Notes: generated by a model from the letters alone, not told the origin. Positions 17,255 through 26,069 are shown, numbered from the stretch's first letter. The stretch is 64,000 nt of DNA from Epilithonimonas sp. JDS (GCF_021261315.1 NZ_JAJSAX010000002.1:744001-808000), one strand, 5' to 3'. Numbers and translations are program-made.

Positions 17255-17404
17255 TTTAAATTATTTAATATTACAATTTTTTGAAGATCTCATTCTTGAT
17301 GTCTCCGCAGCAAAATTAAGCTTTTGAAAATTAAGTGATGAAATTTCAAAATAAAACTTCTTTTGAATCTTTTTCTTTTCCGAATTTTTATTGAACTTCG
17401 CAGA

Positions 17405-18748
17405 ATGGCAAAACTCAAAACTCTCTATTTCTGTCAAAACTGCGGTGCACAATATTCGCAATGGCACGGGCAATGCAAAACCTGTGGCGAATGGAACACT
17501 CTGGTGGAAGAAATCGTTGAAAAAACCACAAAATCTGTGGCTGTAAAATCAAAATCTTCGATCATTAACATCATTGAAGTTGAAGCCATTGAGGAACCAA
17601 GAATCATCACACCTTCCGAAGAACTGAACCGTGTTTTAGGCGGCGGAATTGTCCTGGGATCTGTAACTTTGATCGGAGGAGAACCGGGAATTGGGAAGTC
17701 CACACTTCTTCTCCAATTAGCTTTGAAGATGAAGAAAAAAATACTTTATGTTTCCGGAGAAGAGAGTGCCTCTCAGATTAAAATGCGCGCCGACAGATTG
17801 GCAGAAGTCAAAAATCCGAACTGTTTTCTTTTTACAGAAACGTCGTTGGAAAAGATCATTCACGAGGCTCAGAAATTAGTGCCTGATTTTATGATTATCG
17901 ATTCTATCCAGACTTTGCAATCGCAGCTGATCGAAAGTTCGCCCGGAACAGTTTCTCAAATCCGCGAATGTTCAAACGAAATCATCAAGTTTGCCAAAGA
18001 AAATAACATTCCGGTTTTCCTTGTCGGTCACATTACAAAAGACGGACAAATTGCCGGACCGAAAGTTTTGGAACATATGGTAGATGTGGTTCTTAATTTT
18101 GACGGTGACAGAAATCACCTGTTCAGATTGTTGAGAGCTAACAAAAATCGTTTTGGCTCTACGTCGGAAATTGGAATTTATGAAATGATTTCCAGTGGTT
18201 TAAAAGAAATCAAAAACCCTTCAGAAATTCTTATTACCAAGAAATTTGAGGAACTTTCCGGAAATTCAGTTGCGGTAACGCTTGAAGGCAATCGTCCGAT
18301 GTTATTGGAAATTCAGGCGTTGGTATCGACAGCAGTTTACGGAACACCGCAGAGAAGTTCCACCGGTTTCGATTCCAAAAGACTGAATATGCTTTTGGCT
18401 GTTCTGGAAAAGCGAGCGGGTTTTCAACTCGGATCAAAAGATGTTTTCCTTAATATTACTGGCGGAATCAAGACAGATGATCCAGCTTTGGATCTGGCTG
18501 TAGTCGCTTCTATTTTATCCAGTAATGAAGATATTGCAATCTCCGAACATTATTGTTTTGCTGGAGAAATAGGACTTAGCGGCGAAATCCGTCCGGTTGC
18601 CCAAGTGGAACAACGGATTACCGAAGCTGAAAAATTGGGTTATGAAAAGATCTTCATTTCCAATCTTAATAAACTTCCGAAGAAAAAATTCGGAATCAAG
18701 GTTGAGGAGATCAGTAAGATTGAGGATTTTGTGGAGTCTTTATTTTAA
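17405..18748 (+). CDS. radA: DNA repair protein RadA (Sms)
   Basis: A 447-residue RecA-like helicase that drives branch migration during recombination. Order: four-Cys zinc finger (CQNCGAQYSQWHGQCKTCG, residues about 9-27), RecA core with Walker A GGEPGIGKST, the RadA-specific KNRFG motif in RANKNRFGSTSEIG, and a C-terminal Lon-like S16 domain lacking a working protease dyad. The ORF is open 14 codons upstream, but ATG 17405 gives the usual MAKxKTxYxCQNCG start. It ends in a terminator shared with the converging exported-protein operon. Confidence 0.96.
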   Translation: MAKLKTLYFCQNCGAQYSQWHGQCKTCGEWNTLVEEIVEKTTKSVAVKSKSSIINIIEVEAIEEPRIITPSEELNRVLGGGIVLGSVTLIGGEPGIGKSTLLLQLALKMKKKILYVSGEESASQIKMRADRLAEVKNPNCFLFTETSLEKIIHEAQKLVPDFMIIDSIQTLQSQLIESSPGTVSQIRECSNEIIKFAKENNIPVFLVGHITKDGQIAGPKVLEHMVDVVLNFDGDRNHLFRLLRANKNRFGSTSEIGIYEMISSGLKEIKNPSEILITKKFEELSGNSVAVTLEGNRPMLLEIQALVSTAVYGTPQRSSTGFDSKRLNMLLAVLEKRAGFQLGSKDVFLNITGGIKTDDPALDLAVVASILSSNEDIAISEHYCFAGEIGLSGEIRPVAQVEQRITEAEKLGYEKIFISNLNKLPKKKFGIKVEEISKIEDFVESLF

Positions 18749-18762
18749 ATTAATAAAAAAAA

Positions 18763-18790
18763 TGTGACTCAAGAATAATCCTGAGTCACA
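18763..18790. terminator. Bidirectional terminator between radA and the exported-paralogue operon
   Basis: A perfect 9-bp stem (TGTGACTCA with TGAGTCACA) with A residues on the radA side and an AT-rich exit on both sides. Confidence 0.75.
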
Positions 18791-18821
18791 AATATTGCTG
18801 TCTTTAAGGTCTGGAATATTA

Positions 18822-19607
18822 CTATAAAAATTTGTAGAAACTGGCTACAATACCTGCATTACTCACATTGGTTGGAGATGAGTTTGATGCACCGTCATTA
18901 TGACTTAATCTGAGCCTCACGACTGTTGTCGACGCCAAAGTCAAGACATAGGAATATCTGTAACCCTGAATACCGCCATTAATGGTACCTACACCACTAA
19001 CTATCGATGCAACTTTCAGATCTTTCAATGGAATTGGTGTCCCAGAATTATCTACTATGTCAGCACTCACCACATACAAATGATTGCCAGCAATAAAAAC
19101 TGTGGAGTTGGTGGATGTCGGAGCAGCACCGTCGAAACTTACATCAATCTTATAAGTTCCAGCTGGTAAACTGATTGTAGAACCACCCGCAAAAGTAACA
19201 CCTGGAATAGTATTAATAATTCCTGTTGTGTCAAAGGAAATAATGCTACTGGCTGTTGGTCCGCTTGCAATGACCGCTGTAGCTCCTTTTTTTTCTACTT
19301 TTAAAATCTGATCGTATTCATTATTGATGTACAGCTTTTCCCACTGAGAACCTGTCCAATAGTAATTTCCTTTCGGAAATGTTCCGCCTGTATTGTAAAT
19401 CAATGATCCTTCTGCCGGAGATGCGACAGGAGAAGATGTACTGGAAAGACTGGTCAATGAATATTGCGGAATCAGGACACCTCTGTCTGTAGATGCTACA
19501 TCCAATGCGGCTGATGCATCTGCGGCCGTATTGATTCCGACTTGAGCTGTCGCTAGGTTGAAGCCACAAAACACAATGGCTAAAATAAATAATTTTGAGC
19601 GTATCAT
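18822..19607 (-). CDS. Exported protein with VGINT/LDV N-terminal motif (operon gene 3)
   Basis: A 261-residue protein with a signal peptide (residues 1-21) followed by QVGINTAADASAALDV, a pattern shared by all three genes of this operon. The next segment, GSLIYNTGGTFPKGNYYWTGSQWEKL, resembles motifs seen before the shaft or head of tail-fibre-like and trimeric surface proteins of flavobacteria. The C-terminal half is predicted to be beta-rich, with no cysteines of note. It overlaps the preceding gene by 4 nt (ATGA), so it is translationally coupled. No T9SS tail is seen. Function unknown; a surface or periplasmic structural role is a guess. Confidence 0.75.
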   Translation of the reverse strand: MIRSKLFILAIVFCGFNLATAQVGINTAADASAALDVASTDRGVLIPQYSLTSLSSTSSPVASPAEGSLIYNTGGTFPKGNYYWTGSQWEKLYINNEYDQILKVEKKGATAVIASGPTASSIISFDTTGIINTIPGVTFAGGSTISLPAGTYKIDVSFDGAAPTSTNSTVFIAGNHLYVVSADIVDNSGTPIPLKDLKVASIVSGVGTINGGIQGYRYSYVLTLASTTVVRLRLSHNDGASNSSPTNVSNAGIVASFYKFL

Positions 19608-20431
19608 AATTTTGAACTTTGAATGTGAATAAATGAATTAAGTACTGTTATTCTTCCATTATTTGGCGTATTACCGCCTACTCCATTGGAATAACTGCCA
19701 CCAGAAGTGTGAGCCAGATTCAGTACAAACGAAGTCGTAGTAGCGACTGAAAAACTGAACAGAAAACCAGCAGCATGCTGTTTTGGATTTGTAGCAGCAC
19801 TTGTATTAGATGTCTGATTGTCCTTGATCAAACTGCCATAGATCGTTGCCGGCGTTGTGCTGTCAACAAGTTTGGCAGCATAATTATGAAGATGTGTTTT
19901 AATAGTATTTCCAATTCCGGCAGCAGGATTCTCATCAGCAACCTGAATATTGAAGACCACCTGTACAGAATAATTACCGGGCGGAACCGTCATTACACCT
20001 GTTGCAGGCGTGTAAGAAGCTCCCGTAATACTGTTGAAAGTAGAAGTACCACCTACAACAGGCGCAAAAGTATCATTCGCCAAACCAGCAAGCATAATGG
20101 TAGAAGCTGTATTTCTCACAAGCATATTTGCTACAGAATTTTCTTTGGTTGCCAAAAGGCTCCAACTGCTGTTATTCCATATATAATATCCTTTTGGCAA
20201 AACAGAACTGGTATTGTAAACAATCAGACCTTCTACAGGATTTGCAATGGGCGTTGTATTACTCACAAGATTTGTAATATTGACTCTGGGTGGCAAAAAA
20301 GCCTTGTTTTTACTATTAGACATTTCTAACGCAGCAGAATTATCTACCGTCTGCAGATCTATCCCTACTTGTGATTTGACCGTTTGACTAAAGATCATAA
20401 TCAAAATACTAATCATTATTTTTTTCATCAT
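19604..20431 (-). CDS. Exported protein with VGIDL/LEM N-terminal motif (operon gene 2)
   Basis: A 275-residue paralogue of its neighbours. Signal peptide (1-20), then QVGIDLQTVDNSAALEMSN and GLIVYNTSSVLPKGYYIW, the same two motifs as in the flanking genes. The remaining 190 residues are Thr/Ser/Val-rich and probably beta-structured. Two start codons lie in tandem (ATGATG), the first of which shares a base with the stop codon of the upstream gene. It is part of a three-gene coupled operon read leftward from about 21.3 kb. Function unknown. Confidence 0.72.
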   Translation of the reverse strand: MMKKIMISILIMIFSQTVKSQVGIDLQTVDNSAALEMSNSKNKAFLPPRVNITNLVSNTTPIANPVEGLIVYNTSSVLPKGYYIWNNSSWSLLATKENSVANMLVRNTASTIMLAGLANDTFAPVVGGTSTFNSITGASYTPATGVMTVPPGNYSVQVVFNIQVADENPAAGIGNTIKTHLHNYAAKLVDSTTPATIYGSLIKDNQTSNTSAATNPKQHAAGFLFSFSVATTTSFVLNLAHTSGGSYSNGVGGNTPNNGRITVLNSFIHIQSSKL

Positions 20432-21324
20432 TATCTTAGTTTTGTTAGTTTAATAATTGTACCGCTGGCTAAAACATTAACCAAATCCTGATGTGAGGAT
20501 CCTGTTTTTCTACCAATCTTCACGGTAAGTGACAAGTAATCGGTATCGTTTGAAGATGAAAAAATATGCTGAAAAGTAACCCTGTGTTCTTCCGGACTCA
20601 ATCTGGATAATGTAGAACCTTCAGTTCTTTCATAATAAGAAAAAGCGCTGACCGTATTGGTACTAGGATTATAAGGCTGCACATAAAGGTCACTGTAATA
20701 ACCCATATTCCAGTAAGCTCCGGAAAGTGCAGTTCCTCTGCCAGCATCCGGCGTAGGAGCAGCGATGAGGTAAGAAATTTCAATTTTATAAACACCAGGT
20801 CCCGTGATGATGTCCCAATGCGGGCCAGTTCCACTACTTGTATCATAGGGCTGCAAAACGGTCGTTCCCATTCTGAAACTTAGTCCGGGAATATATCCGG
20901 AATTAATGATCTTATAGTTGTTTGCTGCTGGACCGTTCACGAGGTAATCATCGTGTCCCTGATCACGGTTGTTTAGCTTTGCCACGTTTGCAATCAGACC
21001 AATTGTAGCAACTTTTGGCGTTTCCTTAAAATAAAGTTGTTTGTTCCAGCCACCAGTATTAGCATTAGCTGACGCGTCCCAGCTGTAAAGAGTTTTTGAT
21101 AAAGTGGCTCCAGTATTGTAAATCAGCAATCCATCTTTTGGCGTTGCAGTAATAGGACCTTTGACAGCGGTACTATTAAGCGTAACTCTGGGAATCAATA
21201 AACCTTTGTTTGAACTTGTAACATCCAGGATTGCAGATGCATCGGGAAGATCTGTATTTATGCCTACTTGAGCATTGGCATTAATAAAAAACAGACCATA
21301 CAGAATAAATATAAGTCGTCTCAT
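20431..21324 (-). CDS. Exported protein with VGINT/LDV N-terminal motif (operon gene 1)
   Basis: A 297-residue first gene of the operon. Signal peptide (1-18), then QVGINTDLPDASAILDVTSS and GLLIYNTGATLSKTLYSWDA. The C-terminal part holds Tyr- and Gly-rich beta-prone segments. No lipoprotein box and no T9SS tail were seen, so the product is probably periplasmic or exported as part of a larger assembly. The long AT-rich region before it (21325-21852) must hold its promoter. Function unknown; three coupled paralogues suggest subunits of one structure (inference). Confidence 0.72.
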   Translation of the reverse strand: MRRLIFILYGLFFINANAQVGINTDLPDASAILDVTSSNKGLLIPRVTLNSTAVKGPITATPKDGLLIYNTGATLSKTLYSWDASANANTGGWNKQLYFKETPKVATIGLIANVAKLNNRDQGHDDYLVNGPAANNYKIINSGYIPGLSFRMGTTVLQPYDTSSGTGPHWDIITGPGVYKIEISYLIAAPTPDAGRGTALSGAYWNMGYYSDLYVQPYNPSTNTVSAFSYYERTEGSTLSRLSPEEHRVTFQHIFSSSNDTDYLSLTVKIGRKTGSSHQDLVNVLASGTIIKLTKLR

Positions 21325-21852
21325 TTGTGTGTTTTTTTTAATAAAAATAATTTTAAATTAAAGTTTGCAATAATACTAAAATTATTCGAACTTTAATATT
21401 TTTATAAAAATAATTAAAAATAATTAATAAAGCCTTAAATATTTAGTTAAATATTGAAAACAAAAAATCATTAATTACAGTTTATATTTAAAAATATAAT
21501 TATGAGTGCAAAATCGACAATTATTAAATTTTTAATAATCTTACAAAAAAAATTAAATTTTTAAAAAACTGAGTGTTTGATTGCGATTAGAAGCGCTTTG
21601 CAATATATTTTTATTTTGATAACTGCTATATTTCATTTTATTAATTAACCAGCCATAAAAATTTATTAATAAACGCCACATAATTTGCAGAAAATACTCA
21701 TTACCAACTAAAAAATATTAATTAGAAAAATCTTATAGTAATTATTAAGCAAAGTGCACAATCCCGCAAACATATTTTAAACACATTCGTATTTTAAGAA
21801 ATGATTGTAGTAAATTAGAGTCTTAAAACCTCAAACAAAAAAAACACAGCAT
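21325..21852. other. AT-rich divergent intergenic region, 528 bp
   Basis: It separates the leftward exported-protein operon from the rightward acpH. It is almost entirely A and T, with several short A/T inverted repeats and no ORF above noise. A TATTATTG box (one mismatch) on the minus strand near 21368-21375 could serve the operon. Nothing else is supported. Confidence 0.5.
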
Positions 21853-22425
21853 TTGAATTATCTTGCCCATTCCATTTTATCATTTTCCGACGGACAACTT
21901 GTTGGCAATATGATTGCGGATTTTATAAAAAATAACGAACGGGAAAACTTTCCTCCAGAAATTCAGGAAGGAATCAAACTTCATCGGGCAATCGATACTT
22001 TTACAGATGCACATCCTGCGGTTTCTGAAGCCAAAAAAATCTTCAGTCCGTTGGTAAGACTTTATTCCGGTGCCTTTGTGGATGTAGCTTTTGACTATTT
22101 TGTAGCACATCTCTACACCGAGCAGGATTTAAAAATACATTCTGCAAAAGCTTATAAAATCCTGTGGGAAAATGAAGAATGGTTGCCTGAACATTACAAA
22201 AAAATGCTCATAAGAATGGAGCACGATGACTGGCTGACTAACTACCGACAGGATCAGGGTATCAAATTCAGTATGCAAAACGTACTGCATAAGGCAAAAT
22301 ATCTTGAAAAGGACATTCCTGTTTTCGATGCTTTCCTACAACATAAACCTGAACTGCAGACCTGCTTTGATCAATTCTTTCCCGACATTCTTGCCGAATG
22401 CAAAAACAACTTTGGAATCATTTAG
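21853..22425 (+). CDS. Acyl carrier protein phosphodiesterase (AcpH family)
   Basis: A 190-residue HD-like hydrolase that removes the 4'-phosphopantetheine group from acyl carrier protein, giving apo-ACP. Family marks are MNYLAHSILSFSDGQLVGNMIADFIK at the start, IKLHRAIDTFTDAHP (about 49-63) and the VDVAFDYFVAHLY segment with metal-binding His/Asp residues. The start codon is TTG; it is supported because the protein then begins exactly with the family's MNYLAH. Length is as in E. coli AcpH (193). Physiological role in flavobacteria is not established. Confidence 0.88.
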   Translation: MNYLAHSILSFSDGQLVGNMIADFIKNNERENFPPEIQEGIKLHRAIDTFTDAHPAVSEAKKIFSPLVRLYSGAFVDVAFDYFVAHLYTEQDLKIHSAKAYKILWENEEWLPEHYKKMLIRMEHDDWLTNYRQDQGIKFSMQNVLHKAKYLEKDIPVFDAFLQHKPELQTCFDQFFPDILAECKNNFGII

Positions 22426-22498
22426 ACCGCAAATCTAATACCCTAAAACCCTATTGTAAATATTCTATATTAATATACATTTATCTTTGAATTTTTAA

Positions 22499-22506
22499 TA
22501 TTTTTG
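22499..22506 (+). promoter_or_regulatory. -7 box of the TPR/LuxR regulator gene (TATTTTTG)
   Basis: A full TAnnTTTG match only 16 nt before the GTG start, so the leader should be about 10 nt. A second match, TATCTTTG, lies at 22482-22489. Confidence 0.65.
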
Positions 22507-22522
22507 CAGCTACATCATAACT

Positions 22523-23980
22523 GTGAGACCTACAAAAAAATTAATACTATTTCTATTTTCAATTTTGTGCACATTGACCACAGCACAAAATTACACTCCT
22601 AAAAAAATAGACAGCATTATTATCGGAACTTTCCAGCTCGCCGATAGAAATCAGGCTTTGAAAACAAGTCTTGACACTTACAGTATCTCAGAAAAGTCCG
22701 GATATTACTTAGGAAAAGCAAAGTCACTCAAAGCCATCATCAATTCGTATTTAGGACTTGGAGAGCAGCAAAAAGCTTTGGAAGCTGCAGACAAACTCCT
22801 GGATCTTGCCAGCAGCGAAAATGATGACTACCACTCTGTTCAGGCTCTGATAGCCAAAGCACTAGCTTTTTCTTACCTCGGTTTTTTTGATAAAGCTAAT
22901 GAAACAAGTAGTGCCGCAGAAGTACTTTGCAAAAAAGTCAAAGACAATGATGAGTTCTACAGCTCGATGGGACAGATCTATGCAGGCCGGTCGGAAATCA
23001 TGAATCTACAGTATCAGTCGCCGGAAAAAACCATTAAAAATGATCTCAAAAGCGTAGAGTTTTACAACAAAATTAAAGATCCAAAAAAGAGAAACGGCTG
23101 GCTCGCAATACAGTATTCTAGCGTAGGATACACTTATATTGATCTGGACATGCACAAAGAAGCGCTCTACTACAGCCGCAAAGCGTACCAACTTGCAAAA
23201 TCAGAAAACGACTCTATAAACCAGGCTTTTGGTATGTATGGGATTGGAAACACCTATCTGGAAATGAATCAGCCGGACAGTTCCATTTATTATTACAAAA
23301 AAGCATTACCAATTTTCGAAAAAGCACAGGACATTTATAGACTGCAGTACATCTATGATGATATGGCAAACATCTATGAAAAACTGGGAGACGACAGACT
23401 TTACAGCTATTATTCCAAAAAGTCAAAAGAGCTTTACGATGTTATTAGAAAAAAAGAAAAGATAGAAACTGACCATATTTCGAAGAATATTATTGAGAGC
23501 GAAAAGACTGGCTGGTACAAAAATATGTATCTGATAATTGCAGGTATTATTCTTTTTTTCGTCGTGAAAATGTATTTTACAGTCAAGTACGTCAAAAGAT
23601 TCCGACGAGAAAGACAAAGGCGGGTAAGAACGACAGTTCATCTCTTGGCAAAAGAAAAAGAGCTGGATCAATTGGAATCCAAAGTGAATGACGCTTTTGC
23701 AGAAGTACTGGAACTTGCAAAATGCAATGACTCTTCTTTCCTCAGCCGCTTCAAAGATGTCTATCCGGATTTCTATTACAGACTGAATATGGCATATCCC
23801 GAAATGACCAGTGGACAATTAAAATTTTGTGCATTTTTAAAGCTCAATTTTTCCACAAAAGAGATCGCACAATGTACACACATCTCCGTACGCAGCGTAG
23901 AAATGAAGAAAAGCAGACTTCGCAAGCAACTGAATATCTCTTCAGATATTGATCTGAATAACTGGATGATGAATTTCTAA
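22523..23980 (+). CDS. Membrane-bound TPR regulator with C-terminal LuxR-type helix-turn-helix
   Basis: A 485-residue protein with a GTG start. Order: signal peptide (1-21), a sensor region of about seven TPR-like repeats (30-320), one transmembrane helix (about 336-352, NMYLIIAGIILFFVVKMYF), a basic coiled-coil linker, and a LuxR/GerE-type helix-turn-helix (about 425-480) with TSGQLKFCAFLKLNFSTKEIAQCTHISVRSVEMKKSR. The layout puts TPRs in the periplasm and the DNA-binding end in the cytoplasm, as in other flavobacterial one-protein sensors. The signal and target genes are unknown. Confidence 0.85.
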   Translation: MRPTKKLILFLFSILCTLTTAQNYTPKKIDSIIIGTFQLADRNQALKTSLDTYSISEKSGYYLGKAKSLKAIINSYLGLGEQQKALEAADKLLDLASSENDDYHSVQALIAKALAFSYLGFFDKANETSSAAEVLCKKVKDNDEFYSSMGQIYAGRSEIMNLQYQSPEKTIKNDLKSVEFYNKIKDPKKRNGWLAIQYSSVGYTYIDLDMHKEALYYSRKAYQLAKSENDSINQAFGMYGIGNTYLEMNQPDSSIYYYKKALPIFEKAQDIYRLQYIYDDMANIYEKLGDDRLYSYYSKKSKELYDVIRKKEKIETDHISKNIIESEKTGWYKNMYLIIAGIILFFVVKMYFTVKYVKRFRRERQRRVRTTVHLLAKEKELDQLESKVNDAFAEVLELAKCNDSSFLSRFKDVYPDFYYRLNMAYPEMTSGQLKFCAFLKLNFSTKEIAQCTHISVRSVEMKKSRLRKQLNISSDIDLNNWMMNF

Positions 23981-24321
23981 AACTATTCACTTAAGAATTC
24001 AAGCATTGAGAATCAATATATTAACTTGATGTAGTAGACATGTTGTAGGTTAATTATTGCAGATATTATGTTAAATAGCAATCTTTGCCAATGATTGGAA
24101 AACAGTAATTCATTACTGACTAAATTTATTGCTCAACAGCGCTCGTTCAGATTCTAAAAACACACGGGAGAATGCAGATCTTAAAAGATTAATGTACAAA
24201 TTCTTCAAACGATGATCAGCTGATTTTTCAAAATTCATATCAAACAGCTGATAAAAAAAACAAAGCTTTGAATCCAACAGATTCGAAGCTTTTTATTTTT
24301 CCTAATTATATATTTAAAATT
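23981..24321. other. Intergenic region, 341 bp
   Basis: No convincing ORF on either strand. It holds an 8-bp inverted pair ATCAGCTG/CAGCTGAT (24215-24222, 24245-24252) and a terminator at its right end. The rest is unremarkable AT-rich sequence. Confidence 0.5.
24262..24297. terminator. Bidirectional terminator before the VOC gene
   Basis: A 13-bp stem with one wobble (24262-24274 with 24280-24292), a five-base loop, an A run before and a T run after. It serves the leftward VOC gene and possibly the rightward regulator gene. Confidence 0.85.
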
Positions 24322-24771
24322 TTATCGATGCTGATCTATCAAGATCTTGTTCCCATCCGGATCTGTCAATTCGATATAGGCCGGGCCTTTTGTTTTTTCG
24401 TCAGCTTGCGTTTTTAATTTAATTTGGTCACTTTTTAGTTTTTTCTGAATTTCGCGGACGTCTGTAAACGGATCCACCTCTTTCGCATTCTCGTCCCAGC
24501 CGGGATTGAAAGTCAGAATATTCCCTTCAAAATAGCCTTTGAAAATACCAATAATCGTGGTTCCGTTTTTCATAATGAGATAGTTCTGTTTCAGATCACC
24601 GCCCATTTGGGAAAAGCCAAGTTTTTCATAGAATTCCTTTGATACCTGAAGATCTTTTACATTTAGGCTAACCGAAAAAGCACCCAATGGAAGCTGAGTA
24701 GCATTTTCCTTTTTTTGCGAGAAAACATTGAGTGACATCGAAAATAATAAAAGAAAAATCAATTTTTTCAT
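24322..24771 (-). CDS. VOC (glyoxalase/bleomycin-resistance fold) protein with signal peptide
   Basis: A 149-residue protein with a clear signal peptide (1-18, ending VFSQ) and a single vicinal-oxygen-chelate domain: LGAFSVSLNVKDLQVSKEFYEKLGF at the start and GPAYIELTDPDGNKILIDQ at the end. VOC proteins are usually cytoplasmic, so the export signal is unusual. Metal-ligand positions of glyoxalase I are only partly conserved, so a lyase activity is not assured. Its stop codon lies just after the terminator at 24262-24297. It is 23 nt downstream of the DUF6702 gene on the same strand. Confidence 0.8.
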   Translation of the reverse strand: MKKLIFLLLFSMSLNVFSQKKENATQLPLGAFSVSLNVKDLQVSKEFYEKLGFSQMGGDLKQNYLIMKNGTTIIGIFKGYFEGNILTFNPGWDENAKEVDPFTDVREIQKKLKSDQIKLKTQADEKTKGPAYIELTDPDGNKILIDQHR

Positions 24772-24794
24772 ACCTATACTGATTATTATTAATG

Positions 24795-25298
24795 TTAAAA
24801 TTGCTGATAGAGATAGCGGTCGGGATAATTCAGTTTTTCACTTTTTCTCTGGCCGTTGATGACAATATGGATGATATTCATCTGATCATCATACAGATTA
24901 TAAAGAAAACTGACTGCAGTTTCTACTTTTTTCGGAACAGATAATGGCTCAGATTCCAGATAAATATTGACACTCTCGTGATCTTCTTCAAAACCTACAT
25001 AATTTACCTTTACAAATTGATTATCAGCCTTTAATTTCAGATATTCTGCGGCGTAATTTTCTAATTCTTTGTTGATTTCAGCTTTGTATTTCGGATCTAG
25101 GAAATGAACTGACTTTCCGTACTTTTTGTTGAGTGCATTTTCCAGATCATCCATAAAAAAACGTCCTGTAACCTCAAAAGTCCTGGATTTTGAATTATAA
25201 TTAAACTCTACCGAACCCACGTGGTAAGGATGCAACGTGAATGATAAATTATAAATGATGAATGATAAAATATAAAATATAAAAAGCTGTTTTTTCAT
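24795..25298 (-). CDS. DUF6702-family exported protein
   Basis: A 167-residue protein. The N-terminus MKKQLF leads into a hydrophobic core and then HPYHVGSVEFNYN, the start of the DUF6702 domain that fills the rest. ATG 25298 is chosen because residues before it are polar. The hydrophobic core is coded by a DNA tract with a 7-nt period (25236-25284) and so repeats every seven residues (FIFYILS, FIIYNLS). DUF6702 genes often sit with HupE/UreJ-type genes in Bacteroidota, as here, where the HupE-like gene is divergent 63 bp away. Function unknown. Confidence 0.78.
   Translation of the reverse strand: MKKQLFIFYILSFIIYNLSFTLHPYHVGSVEFNYNSKSRTFEVTGRFFMDDLENALNKKYGKSVHFLDPKYKAEINKELENYAAEYLKLKADNQFVKVNYVGFEEDHESVNIYLESEPLSVPKKVETAVSFLYNLYDDQMNIIHIVINGQRKSEKLNYPDRYLYQQF
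25236..25284. repeat. 7-nt-period tract, 7 units, inside the DUF6702 signal-peptide coding region
   Basis: On the plus strand: CGTGAAT, GATAAAT, TATAAAT, GATGAAT, GATAAAA, TATAAAA, TATAAAA, with no break of phase. Since 21 nt is seven codons, the protein shows a seven-residue repeat in its signal peptide. Confidence 0.8.
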
Positions 25299-25361
25299 CT
25301 CTAGAAAGTAATTGAAGTCAAAATTAATCATTATTTTCGTACGGTTTTCAGAAATTGAACG

Positions 25362-25928
25362 ATGAAGGATTTTCTATTTTATTTGCAGCTGGGCTGGGAT
25401 CACATTATTTCTTTGGATGCTTTGGATCATCAGCTATTTATTCTGGCTCTAATTGCAGCTTACAGTTTCAAAGATTTTAAACGGCTATTGATCTTGGTGA
25501 CGGCTTTTACCATTGGACATTGCATTACGTTGGCTTTATCCAGCTTTGATATTATCCGCGTGAAAAGCGCTTGGATTGAGTTTTTGATTCCCTGCACAAT
25601 TGTGATTACTGCTCTGGATAATATTTTGTTTAAAGGAAAACATCCTTATCAATATTATTTTGCCCTGTTTTTTGGTTTGATCCACGGAATGGGATTTGCG
25701 AACACTGCGCGAATGATGCTGGCGAAAGAACAAGGCATTACAGTACCGCTTTTAGGCTTCAATATCGGCTTGGAGTTGGGACAAATTGCGATGGTTTTGA
25801 TTATCCTGATCATCTTCACGCTTGTCACGAAATTTACCAAACTAAATCAACGGGACTGGCTTCTGATCACCTCATCTGCTGCCGGAGCTGTGGCCTTGCA
25901 AATGGCTTTGGAGAGAATGCCTTTTTAA
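25362..25928 (+). CDS. HupE/UreJ-family membrane protein
   Basis: A 188-residue membrane protein with about six helices. The family pattern is present: GWDHIISLDALDHQLFILAL near the start, the helix with FTIGHCITLALS, and GLIHGMGFANT, all with His and Asp residues inside helices that suggest metal (nickel or other) passage. HupE proteins are linked to metal uptake in other bacteria; the metal for this branch is unknown. Divergent from DUF6702 with 63 bp between the start codons, so the two probably share control. Confidence 0.82.
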   Translation: MKDFLFYLQLGWDHIISLDALDHQLFILALIAAYSFKDFKRLLILVTAFTIGHCITLALSSFDIIRVKSAWIEFLIPCTIVITALDNILFKGKHPYQYYFALFFGLIHGMGFANTARMMLAKEQGITVPLLGFNIGLELGQIAMVLIILIIFTLVTKFTKLNQRDWLLITSSAAGAVALQMALERMPF

Positions 25929-25963
25929 ATTGTACAATGTAGAATGTACAAATTATAATGTAT
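25929..25963. repeat. 7-nt-period tract, 5 units
   Basis: ATTGTAC, AATGTAG, AATGTAC, AAATTAT, AATGTAT in phase, starting at the stop codon of the HupE-like gene. Confidence 0.65.
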
Positions 25964-26069
25964 TTTTGACACCTAAAGATTGTAGCTGACTTGATCGGAA
26001 ATCTTTTTTTTGTCGCTGAAAAAAGGCGAAGAGAAAAATATCGACGAAGTCAAATGATTACTACTCAAT

